DNA of 5,597 nucleotides from Caldivirga sp. UBA161. Its GTDB lineage: Archaea > Thermoproteota > Thermoprotei > Thermoproteales > Thermocladiaceae. Shown one piece after another: positions 1 through 5,589 of the stretch (the stretch's first letter is position 1; each line of letters opens with the position of its first letter). The DNA lies in assembly GCF_002506515.1 (NCBI RefSeq), contig NZ_DAXS01000046.1:978-6574 (forward strand). Reading direction: 5' to 3'. The notes beneath the pieces are model-generated. The model was not told the origin of the DNA. It did not search any database and was given only the letters and a program-made list of their open reading frames with translations. Made by a program: the position numbers and the translations under genes.

Positions 1-75
1 AAGTTTGATACCGCAAGATACGCATACATTGATTCTTAATCTACAACTCTATTAGGCTTAGAATAACCTTAATGC

Positions 76-82
76 TTATAAA
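76..82 (+). promoter_or_regulatory. TATA box of the GH12 gene
   Basis: TTATAAA is centred about 27 nt before the ATG at 106. That is the normal archaeal TATA-to-start distance, so transcription should begin at or next to the ATG and give a leaderless mRNA. It also argues against the upstream in-frame TTG at 85, which would sit only a few bases after the TATA box. I see no Shine-Dalgarno sequence before 106. Confidence 0.75.
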
Positions 83-105
83 CCTTGAACTGCATCCTAA
101 ATTCC

Positions 106-1158
106 ATGAATGCTAGATCAATTGCAGTGGTGGCTGTCGTAATTATAGTTTTGATAATACTAGGTGCATTACTTTTAATGCATAAGCCCACAGTGAAGCA
201 GGCTCAGGAATTACCCACCAATATGACTGCCTTAATCAACCTATGTCGTTCAAGTCAGTTTAACATTACATTAATCTCAACCAGTGCATCGCAAACATAC
301 TTGTCTAGGGATGTAACTACATTAAGTGGGGTGAGGCTGAGTTATAGGATTGAGAATAACCTGTATAATATGGGTTCATTCAATGGCATATCTTACCTAG
401 CCTTCAATCCATTAACCGGCTCAGTATGCTACTACGGTAACTTCACTAATGTTCAGGATAAGGGGGTTGCCCAGTGGGCTTATCCAGAAATAGTGGTTGT
501 TGGTTATAAGCCCTGGGACGGATACCCTGTCTATAACCTGCGTAACCCCAACTTAACCTTACCAGCTAAGATTAGTGACTTGCTTCAACCTAATGGTGGT
601 GGGTATGATTGGATTAAATTAACGTACTCCGTGGCATATGCCCCAAGCACCTTCCCAGAGGACTTCGCCTTTGATATTTGGATACTCTATAATCCAAGGG
701 AAGTTGGGGCAGTAACTAGGCCTGACTTAGAGCTTATGATTTGGTTATTCTTCAATAACACCAATATAACCTGGGCTGAGGTTGGGACCACTAAGATACC
801 AGTTATTGTTAATGGCGTTTACAGAAATGTGACTTGGGCTGTGTTAGTGTCATGTAACTTCCCATGGACTTACGTTGCAGTAATACCTCAAGACACTGGA
901 AACACCACAATGGCTGGGGGATGGAGGACTGCAACTGTTGAATTTCAGCTAGCCCCATTCCTAAACGCAATCCTTCAATTTGTGCCTAATAAGAAGTGTG
1001 GAACAGGCTTATCAAATTACCCCATCAAGGATAAGGCTTATCTCGAAAACTTAACCATGGTTGATATTGAACTAGGGATTGAATTCGGTAATGAATATAT
1101 TAAGGGCGGCGAAGTAGGGTATTATCTTAAGGGTATCAGCATACTTAAGGGGAAGTGA
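106..1158 (+). CDS. Membrane-anchored glycoside hydrolase family 12 (endo-beta-1,4-glucanase type)
   Basis: The 350-residue product should hydrolyse internal beta-1,4-glucosidic bonds in cellulose or mixed beta-glucans outside the cell. Residues 6-25 form one hydrophobic helix after MNARS, with no clear cleavage site, so it is a signal anchor or an uncleaved signal peptide. The catalytic domain follows a short linker. It shows the GH12 landmarks YPEIVVVGYKPW (near 127-138), FDIWI (near 189-193), ELMIWL with the presumed nucleophile Glu209, and ELGIEFG with the presumed acid/base Glu326. Nine N-x-S/T sequons and four cysteines (47, 108, 250, 298) suit a secreted, glycosylated archaeal enzyme. 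ATG 106 was chosen because of the TATA spacing; a TTG seven codons upstream is in frame but unlikely. Family members in Sulfolobus and Pyrococcus are secreted thermostable endoglucanases. The family call rests on these motifs; exact substrate (cellulose, lichenan, xyloglucan) is inferred. Confidence 0.85.
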   Translation: MNARSIAVVAVVIIVLIILGALLLMHKPTVKQAQELPTNMTALINLCRSSQFNITLISTSASQTYLSRDVTTLSGVRLSYRIENNLYNMGSFNGISYLAFNPLTGSVCYYGNFTNVQDKGVAQWAYPEIVVVGYKPWDGYPVYNLRNPNLTLPAKISDLLQPNGGGYDWIKLTYSVAYAPSTFPEDFAFDIWILYNPREVGAVTRPDLELMIWLFFNNTNITWAEVGTTKIPVIVNGVYRNVTWAVLVSCNFPWTYVAVIPQDTGNTTMAGGWRTATVEFQLAPFLNAILQFVPNKKCGTGLSNYPIKDKAYLENLTMVDIELGIEFGNEYIKGGEVGYYLKGISILKGK

Positions 1159-1191
1159 ATACGATTCCAATATTAATAATCCTGGTTTAAG

Positions 1192-1214
1192 TTAAATTAA
1201 CTATGTTAATTTAA
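1192..1214. repeat. A/T-rich inverted repeat, 10-bp arms
   Basis: TTAAATTAAC and GTTAATTTAA are perfect reverse complements separated by TAT. The repeat lies 34 bp after the GH12 stop and 33 bp before the TATA box of the next gene. It could be a 3'-end hairpin of the GH12 transcript or a dimeric-regulator site for the next promoter. No T-run follows it, so a classical terminator is not supported. Confidence 0.6.
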
Positions 1215-1217
1215 GCT

Positions 1218-1232
1218 GGCATTTACAATGCC
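1218..1232. repeat. Inverted repeat, 6-bp arms
   Basis: GGCATT and AATGCC are perfect reverse complements around TAC. The repeat starts only 3 bp after the larger inverted repeat and ends 14 bp before the TATA box at 1247. Its place just upstream of the promoter would suit a regulator-binding site, but this is inference; a repeat this short can arise by chance. Confidence 0.45.
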
Positions 1233-1246
1233 TATTATTCTCATAC

Positions 1247-1254
1247 TTTAAAAA
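1247..1254 (+). promoter_or_regulatory. TATA box of the Asn-rich protein gene
   Basis: TTTAAAAA is centred about 26 nt before the ATG at 1276, again predicting a leaderless transcript. No Shine-Dalgarno match precedes the ATG. Confidence 0.7.
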
Positions 1255-1275
1255 CCCACCAACGCAGGTAATTTC

Positions 1276-1701
1276 ATGGTTAATGACATAGTTAATAATG
1301 CGGTAATAGTAGGTACTATTGAAATGATACTCAGCGGGCAGGATGCTAAATTAGTCATTAATAGTAGTAATATTGATAATATCTTAAAAGTAATGGAGCT
1401 GGTTCTACAAAGGCACCCGGGATGGAGTAATGCACCAGTAAACGTTACAATATTTAATGATGATTCAGTGGCTGTGAGCGTTAAGTTGGGTTTAAGGACA
1501 CTGGTATTCGCATTAATAAGCCCCAGTAGAGTTAATTATGATATGCAGCAATACTCAATAATCCTTAATCAAGTGAAGTTAATGCAGGATTTACGGCTAA
1601 TTGACATAGTTAAAGCATTTGAAGGTATGGTAATGCTTAATAATGATGCAAAGGTAATAATAGCCAATTTACTAAATAATAGCCTTAATACGTCTTATTA
1701 A
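1276..1701 (+). CDS. Asn-rich protein of unknown function
   Basis: I do not recognise this 141-residue protein. It has no signal peptide and no convincing membrane helix, so it is probably cytoplasmic. The pattern suggests an alpha/beta fold: a helix near 38-46 (ILKVMELVLQ), beta strands near 55-60 and 65-80 (VAVSVKLGLRTLVFALI), and helices in the C-terminal third. No cysteines and no metal-binding or nucleotide-binding motif are visible. Asparagine is about 12% of residues (17 of 141), high for a thermophile, and the codons are strongly A/T-rich (AAT, ATA, TTA). The start is fixed by the TATA box 26 nt upstream. It has its own promoter and is not tightly linked to the genes on either side, so context gives no function. 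It is real by promoter, ATG and uninterrupted length, but could be a lineage-specific orphan. Confidence 0.7.
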   Translation: MVNDIVNNAVIVGTIEMILSGQDAKLVINSSNIDNILKVMELVLQRHPGWSNAPVNVTIFNDDSVAVSVKLGLRTLVFALISPSRVNYDMQQYSIILNQVKLMQDLRLIDIVKAFEGMVMLNNDAKVIIANLLNNSLNTSY

Positions 1702-1746
1702 TAATAATGAATTACCCTTAATACTAATAAAAATTAAGTAATAAGC

Positions 1747-1765
1747 CTCATCCTTGAGGGATGAG
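1747..1765. repeat. Hairpin-forming inverted repeat
   Basis: CTCATCC and GGATGAG form a perfect 7-bp stem around the 5-base loop TTGAG, 45 bp after the stop of the upstream gene and well before the next TATA box. It could be a transcript 3'-end hairpin, part of a small RNA, or a relic of an insertion-sequence end; nothing here decides between them. Confidence 0.5.
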
Positions 1766-1848
1766 TAGCTGAAATTCACGTACTGAACCTAGGCCCTTAC
1801 CTCAAATTGAGTATTAGGTGTACCGCTAAGAATTACCTTGGTTTAAAG

Positions 1849-1858
1849 CTTATTAAAA
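1849..1858 (+). promoter_or_regulatory. TATA box of the Lys/Ala-tailed protein gene
   Basis: CTTATTAAAA is centred about 25 nt before the ATG at 1879 and predicts a leaderless mRNA. A second A/T tract, GTTTAAAG at 1841-1848, is about 34 nt from the ATG and fits less well. This position excludes the in-frame TTG at 1807 as the true start, since it lies upstream of the promoter. Confidence 0.65.
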
Positions 1859-1878
1859 CCCTAGGAATTGGTTTTACC

Positions 1879-2172
1879 ATGACTAATCCCTGCAGGAAGT
1901 GGGAGGTTAAACTTGAGGGGGCTGTTAAGGCTAATAATACGGTTAACCAGCTTAAGTTCAAGGAGAAGTTAACGGAGTGCGTAGTGTATACGGCTAGGTT
2001 AATGATTAAGAGGAGTGAGGATGCGTATAGGGAGGTTGCTAACTACGGTATGGAGGTTGCTAAGAAGTATAATATACCTGAGATTGAGTATTACCTAAGG
2101 ATTATTGAGGATGAGGCTAAGGCTACTAAAGCTAAGGCCAAGGAGGCTAAGGCCAGTGAATCTAAGCCTTAG
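1879..2172 (+). CDS. Small helical protein with a Lys/Ala-rich tail
   Basis: I do not recognise this 97-residue protein. From ATG 1879 it begins MTNPCRKWEV and is mostly helical: one long helix near 22-62 (KFKEKLTECVVYTARLMIKR and on), then a second near 66-80 containing YYLRIIEDEA. The last 19 residues or so are low-complexity Lys/Ala/Glu (KATKAKAKEAKASESKP), resembling the basic tails of some nucleic-acid-binding proteins, though no DNA-binding fold is visible. There are two cysteines (5 and 34), no signal peptide and no membrane helix. The in-frame extension back to TTG 1807 would run through the TATA box and is rejected. Its stop is 19 bp from the stop of the convergent dehydrogenase beta gene, so the two genes face each other and share no promoter. 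Function is unknown. Confidence 0.7.
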   Translation: MTNPCRKWEVKLEGAVKANNTVNQLKFKEKLTECVVYTARLMIKRSEDAYREVANYGMEVAKKYNIPEIEYYLRIIEDEAKATKAKAKEAKASESKP

Positions 2173-2191
2173 GGGAGTAATGAGTAGTGAA

Positions 2192-3355
2192 TTAGCCAAT
2201 CACTAAATGCTCCTTTATCAACTTACCTTTACTTAACCTATCGGGTAGAAACGGCTCCATAATGGGGTTCACCTTACCATCAAGCACGTACTCAGCCATT
2301 AATCTACCGGTTAATGGGCCGAACATTAACCCATGTCCACTGAAGCCTGCGGCAACGTATAGGCCTCTTGGCCATGAGTCAGACCTACCCATTATATGGC
2401 TATTATCTGGAGTCACCTCATAGTAGCCTGACCAAACCCTCATTACTGGTATCCTCTTCGATACTGGCATAACCTCACCCATTGCCTTAGCCCAAGCCCT
2501 CAACCACTTAAGTGTGTTATTGAAGGGCTTAAGCCCAGGCTCCTCATTAACCTCAATAGACCCAATAACCTCACCCCTCAGGGTCTGGCCGAAGTAGGCG
2601 TTAGTGTGCGTGTCTATGATTAATGATGGCTCAATGAAGAATCTTACAGGTGCTGTTACGCCTATTTCCTTCCTAATGGCGTTAATGGGTAATTCAACAC
2701 CAGCTGTCTTAAGGATTTCACTACTCCATGCGCCCGCAGTAACAATAACTGCCTTAGCATTAACCACAGCCCCAACACCCTCAACACTCCTAACTTCATT
2801 ATTAACCACAGTTATTTTATTGATTGGAGCCTCATCAATTATTAAAGCCCCCATTTCCCTAAGCCTACTTAAGTAACCGTACATTAAGTAATCATGATGC
2901 AGTTCACCGTCCTGAGGCCCGAAGGCTGCACCAACGTAAAGCTTACTGTTTAGGTACGGGTACTTATTGGCTAATTCACCACTATCCATGAATCTAACTG
3001 ATGCACCCAGGGGCTTCCAAATACTATTATTAATCTCCTCAAAGCTCCTCATAGCTTCATTACTCCTAAATAACCAAAGGTACCCACCCCTCCTTATCAT
3101 TGGGTTCCAGTTTAACTCATTCTTAATCCTCATTAACTCCCTCATAGCCTCAATGGCGTATTTAGTGTTCTCAATATTACCGAACTGAACCCTAAACCTT
3201 GATGCATTCCTTGTTGAACTACCACCACCAATAATCCCCTTATCCACTAATGCAACCTTAACACCCCTCTTAGCTAAATTATAGGCCGTGGCTAAGCCAA
3301 CAATACCACCACCAATAACGGCTACATCAACATTATGGACTACCCGCCTAATCAC
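2192..3355 (-). CDS. FAD-dependent amino-acid dehydrogenase, beta (catalytic) subunit, DAO family
   Basis: This 387-residue flavoprotein should oxidise the C-N bond of an amino or imino acid (proline, hydroxyproline, sarcosine, glycine or an opine) and reduce FAD, passing electrons to its partner. An N-terminal Rossmann motif, VAVIGGGIVG (Gly15-Gly20), and the strand-end acid Asp38 bind the ADP part of FAD. A DAO-type segment GGGSSTRNASRFRVQFG follows at about 43-59. The C-terminal FAD/substrate region shows RVWSGYYEVTPD (306-317) and AAGFSGHGLMFGP (335-347). Length fits the family (about 370-400 residues). There is no signal peptide; the protein is cytoplasmic or peripheral to the membrane. 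The start is GTG, sharing GTGA with the alpha stop and preceded by a good Shine-Dalgarno site, so translation is coupled. The pairing resembles archaeal proline dehydrogenase alpha/beta, HcnB/HcnC and OoxA/OoxB. Substrate cannot be read from sequence; proline is a plausible first guess for an archaeon. Confidence 0.85.
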   Translation of the reverse strand: MIRRVVHNVDVAVIGGGIVGLATAYNLAKRGVKVALVDKGIIGGGSSTRNASRFRVQFGNIENTKYAIEAMRELMRIKNELNWNPMIRRGGYLWLFRSNEAMRSFEEINNSIWKPLGASVRFMDSGELANKYPYLNSKLYVGAAFGPQDGELHHDYLMYGYLSRLREMGALIIDEAPINKITVVNNEVRSVEGVGAVVNAKAVIVTAGAWSSEILKTAGVELPINAIRKEIGVTAPVRFFIEPSLIIDTHTNAYFGQTLRGEVIGSIEVNEEPGLKPFNNTLKWLRAWAKAMGEVMPVSKRIPVMRVWSGYYEVTPDNSHIMGRSDSWPRGLYVAAGFSGHGLMFGPLTGRLMAEYVLDGKVNPIMEPFLPDRLSKGKLIKEHLVIG

Positions 3356-5082
3356 TCCGCATCACCCAATGTACCCATGGGTATTGGGTTCAATGGAGGC
3401 CTTTGCCTAGGGAGCCCGAATTCATAAGGCTTCCTCCTCATTAATCTAGCTAACATTAGGTTAGCTGTGATCATACATAGTTTACCCTGGCATGCACCTG
3501 TACCTAATCCAGTGGCCCTCTTAATGTACTCCATTCTAGGCATCTTGAGTTCACGGTGCTTCGGAACCTCATCGTGAAGGATATTCAGCTTAATCTCCTT
3601 CAACCCAAGGAACTCCCTAGTAACCCTAAGTAAATCACCTAGTGAGACATCCTCACAGAAGCATATTAACTGATCATCAGCCTTATCTAGGAAGTACAGG
3701 TCACTAACCCATTGAGGCACCTCTGGTACGTTTGGTTCCTGGAAGTAGCCTACATCGTGAAGGCCCTTCTCAAGCCTATTAAAGGCATCTACGAAAGTTG
3801 GGTTACTGGTTACTAATGCGTTCTTAAACTCCGCAATAGCCTTATCAGCCTCCTCTGGTTTAATTAAACCGTACATGGCTGCTATTGAGTATGCTGTAGC
3901 CTTAGCTTGGAGGGGAATAGTGGATAATGGTATCATCCCAGTGGCCTCACCAACAACGTACACGTTCCTTAACCCAATAACCTCACCACTCCACTTATGC
4001 CTAGGCACTATACCTCCAAGTACAATATCGTAGGCTAATTCAGCACCCAATTGGGCAAGAAGCTCCACTGCAGGTACTCTAATAGTGGTGATTAAGGCAT
4101 CACCAGTGGCTTCACCTATTGTGAACTTCTTAGGCCCCTCAGGTACCTGGTACCTTAACCTAAATCTGGCTCCCTCAACCTCAACACTACTTATGTAAGC
4201 ACCCATTACTGCTCTTAAATCCTTCAAATCACTAAGCCTACCCGTCCTAGGCTGTATGGCGTGATCCATGATGAGTGGATTCAAGCCTAGCTTAACCAAT
4301 TCCCTAGCAACCCCAATCCCCCACTCATCAGTACCATACAGTATTGGCTCACCCTTAACCACGCCAGCCTTAACTAGTTTAAGGTATGTTAAACCAGTGT
4401 ACATAGGCACCTTATAGTTGCCTGGAAACACCAGTGGGACTTCCCTTGATCCAGTAGCCAATACAAGCACCTTATAGTTGAATTCAAATAACTTAGCACC
4501 ATCTAGTGAATGGCCAATGGCAGCATCCTCAAGGACGCCGTCAAACACAACTCCAGTCAACAAGCCGTTAGTTAACTTAGCCTTAGCACTATTAACGTAT
4601 TCGGAAACCTTAAGTACGCCTTGATCCTCTAATTCAATAATCCTACCACCTAATTCACTATTCCCCTCAACAATAGTTACCTTTAATCCAAGCCTACTCA
4701 ACTCCATAGCCGTAATCAAGCCGCTTAATCCGCCGCCAATCACTAATACATCGGTTACAACATTAATTATCTTAGCCTTAGGTGGTTCAGGGAGTTGGGA
4801 TGCATCAATATGCCTCATACCCTTAGCAAACCTAATCACAATTGGCCACGCAATCTTAATAAGCCTACTCCTAGGCAATACCGATGGCCTCGCTAAACCA
4901 CTCATAAAACTCATTAGGCGGGATTGAGCATTAACTTGCCCTGCGCATTGGTTCAATGACCCATTACTAAGCCAATAACCACTACACCACCACTCACAGC
5001 AAATAAAACCTCTAACCTCACTAGTCCTCGGGCTACTTAACATTACTGGGCTACCTAAATGCCCCTGACCCTGATCAACCAT
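3352..5082 (-). CDS. Dehydrogenase complex alpha subunit: Rossmann flavoprotein with BFD-like iron-sulfur domain
   Basis: This 576-residue electron-transfer subunit partners the DAO-family beta subunit encoded just downstream. Domains in order: a short Cys-containing N-terminus (about 1-60) resembling a reduced plant-type [2Fe-2S] domain; a Pyr_redox-type Rossmann fold starting VLVIGGGLSG (Gly116-Gly121) with ATGSREVP near 209-216; a second nucleotide-binding fold with YGTDEWGIGVA (249-259); the FAD-closing motif VYVVGEATGM (374-383); and a C-terminal BFD-like domain with Cys474-x-Cys476 and Cys531-x4-Cys536, the latter in GACQGKLC. This layout matches SoxA-like subunits of archaeal proline dehydrogenase, HcnB and opine oxidase OoxA. 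ATG 5082 is the only reasonable start: an in-frame TAA lies two codons upstream and a TATA box sits 26 nt before it. The usual N-terminal [2Fe-2S] domain is truncated and Tyr36 stands where its third cysteine is expected. Electrons may exit to a quinone or ferredoxin; this is inferred. Confidence 0.85.
   Translation of the reverse strand: MVDQGQGHLGSPVMLSSPRTSEVRGFICCEWWCSGYWLSNGSLNQCAGQVNAQSRLMSFMSGLARPSVLPRSRLIKIAWPIVIRFAKGMRHIDASQLPEPPKAKIINVVTDVLVIGGGLSGLITAMELSRLGLKVTIVEGNSELGGRIIELEDQGVLKVSEYVNSAKAKLTNGLLTGVVFDGVLEDAAIGHSLDGAKLFEFNYKVLVLATGSREVPLVFPGNYKVPMYTGLTYLKLVKAGVVKGEPILYGTDEWGIGVARELVKLGLNPLIMDHAIQPRTGRLSDLKDLRAVMGAYISSVEVEGARFRLRYQVPEGPKKFTIGEATGDALITTIRVPAVELLAQLGAELAYDIVLGGIVPRHKWSGEVIGLRNVYVVGEATGMIPLSTIPLQAKATAYSIAAMYGLIKPEEADKAIAEFKNALVTSNPTFVDAFNRLEKGLHDVGYFQEPNVPEVPQWVSDLYFLDKADDQLICFCEDVSLGDLLRVTREFLGLKEIKLNILHDEVPKHRELKMPRMEYIKRATGLGTGACQGKLCMITANLMLARLMRRKPYEFGLPRQRPPLNPIPMGTLGDAE
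3361..3366 (-). promoter_or_regulatory. Shine-Dalgarno site of the beta subunit
   Basis: On the minus strand GGTGAT lies 5 nt before the GTG start at 3355. It matches the complement of the usual archaeal 16S rRNA 3' end (ATCACCTCC). It lies within the last codons of the alpha gene, supports the unusual GTG start, and fits re-initiation across the GTGA overlap. Confidence 0.75.
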
Positions 5083-5102
5083 TAATTAAAGTTAAGAGTA
5101 GA

Positions 5103-5112
5103 GGTTTAAAAG
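5103..5112 (-). promoter_or_regulatory. TATA box of the alpha/beta dehydrogenase operon
   Basis: On the minus strand CTTTTAAACC is centred about 26 nt before ATG 5082. This predicts a leaderless alpha message, with beta translated from the same transcript by its internal Shine-Dalgarno site. Confidence 0.7.
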
Positions 5113-5142
5113 AACTGACCTCCTCCCTAATCCTAAATTGGT

Positions 5143-5154
5143 AAGGTGCACCTT
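5143..5154. promoter_or_regulatory. 12-bp perfect palindrome, candidate operator
   Basis: AAGGTGCACCTT reads the same on both strands. It occupies about -61 to -72 relative to the alpha start (the predicted transcription start), upstream of the TATA box. A symmetric site there could bind a dimeric regulator such as an Lrp/AsnC-family protein, which often controls archaeal amino-acid genes, probably as an activator. The palindrome is seen directly; the regulatory role is inferred. Confidence 0.4.
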
Positions 5155-5248
5155 GAATTTAACAACAATGATATCAATAATGTAAGAGGATTTGCTTGTT
5201 AAATGGTAAAATAGCCTTAAGCAACCAATATGATTCACGCCTTAGCGG

Positions 5249-5262
5249 TAGGCTACAGCCTA
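5249..5262. repeat. Inverted repeat TAGGCT-AC-AGCCTA
   Basis: Two 6-bp arms are perfect reverse complements around AC. It lies in the gap between the dehydrogenase operon promoter and the small gene at the right edge, about 50 bp beyond the latter's alternative-frame stop. No function is evident; it might be a distal operator or part of a transcript 3' structure. Confidence 0.35.
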
Positions 5263-5283
5263 ATCCTAACATATTAACTTCTG

Positions 5284-5300
5284 CTCCATAAAGGATGGAG
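5284..5300. repeat. Hairpin downstream of the right-edge gene
   Basis: CTCCAT and ATGGAG form a perfect 6-bp stem with a 5-base loop. On the minus strand it begins about 15 nt after the alternative-frame stop of the right-edge gene (5315), so it may lie at that transcript's 3' end. On that strand the bases after the hairpin (CAGAAGTTAAT) do not form a clear T-run. Confidence 0.45.
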
Positions 5301-5314
5301 GGGATCATGCATAC

Positions 5315-5393
5315 TTATGAACTAGTTAACGCCTTCTTTAATTCCTCAAATGCTTGATTTAGTTCATTGCCAATTTTATTCTTTGCTTTAATT
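5315..5393 (-). pseudogene. Out-of-frame C-terminal tail of the right-edge gene
   Basis: In the -1 frame relative to the 5359-5589 reading frame, the codons after the TGA at 5393-5395 encode IKAKNKIGNELNQAFEELKK followed by ALTSS and a TAA at 5315-5317. This is a lysine/glutamate-rich amphipathic helix that continues the preceding one smoothly. The two frames overlap at 5359-5392, so a one-base loss anywhere there, for example in the four-base A run (minus strand, 5374-5377), would explain the split. A sequencing error, a real mutation or slippage are all possible. Confidence 0.5.
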
Positions 5394-5589
5394 CATCTAT
5401 CCGCCTTATTAATTCCTTTATTAGGCTCATGACTGCTTTCGACGCCTCCTCCCTATTCCTATACTTGCTTAATGCCGCGTCTGGGTCTGGGCCATTGTAC
5501 TGGTAGTCGTGTAGGTTTAATGCCCTATCAGTCCATACTGATAAACCATTATAGCCTAATTCCTCAAGCATTTGCGATAAGCTAATCAT
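5359..5589 (-). CDS. Small helical protein, probably frameshifted and possibly 5'-partial
   Basis: This encodes 76 residues from the ATG at 5589. The frame remains open to the window edge eight bases upstream, and no promoter is visible, so the real start may lie outside. Residues 26-44 (LHDYQYNGPDPDAALSKYR) make a distinctive segment followed by a long helix (47-70, EEASKAVMSLIKELIRRIDE). This general look, helix, aromatic LHxYQYNG segment, Ser-x-Tyr-Arg, then helix, recalls the C-terminal part of small archaeal helical (HEPN/PaREP-like) proteins, but I cannot confirm a family. The last residues, after about Glu66, appear to be a frameshift product: a better helical continuation lies in the -1 frame and runs to a TAA at 5315, which would give 91 residues. 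No catalytic motif is visible. Function unknown. Confidence 0.55.
   Translation of the reverse strand: MISLSQMLEELGYNGLSVWTDRALNLHDYQYNGPDPDAALSKYRNREEASKAVMSLIKELIRRIDELKQRIKLAMN

Noticed and set aside
85..105. In-frame TTG start adding seven residues to the GH12 protein
   Set aside because: It lies only a few bases after the TATA box, upstream of the predicted transcription start at about 106.
1755..1792. Possible C/D box small RNA: a GATGAG element and two CTGA boxes 10 nt apart
   Set aside because: No proper RTGATGA C box is found and the order and spacing of boxes do not fit C, D', C', D.
1807..1878. In-frame TTG start adding 24 residues to the Lys/Ala-tailed protein
   Set aside because: The extension reads through the TATA box at 1849-1858, so it would not be on the mRNA.
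2604..2876. 90-residue plus-strand open frame
   Set aside because: It lies wholly opposite the well-supported dehydrogenase beta gene, is a Leu/Thr/Ala-rich antisense translation, and has no promoter.
2967..3188. 73-residue plus-strand open frame
   Set aside because: Antisense shadow of the beta gene with no own promoter or recognisable motif.
5174..5272. 32-codon minus-strand frame (MLGLGCSLPLRR and on)
   Set aside because: No promoter or ribosome site and no recognisable family; probably chance, although a decayed gene remnant cannot be excluded.
5230..5277. 15-codon plus-strand micro-frame beginning ATG ATT CAC
   Set aside because: Too short, contains the inverted repeat at 5249-5262, and has no convincing TATA box at the right distance.
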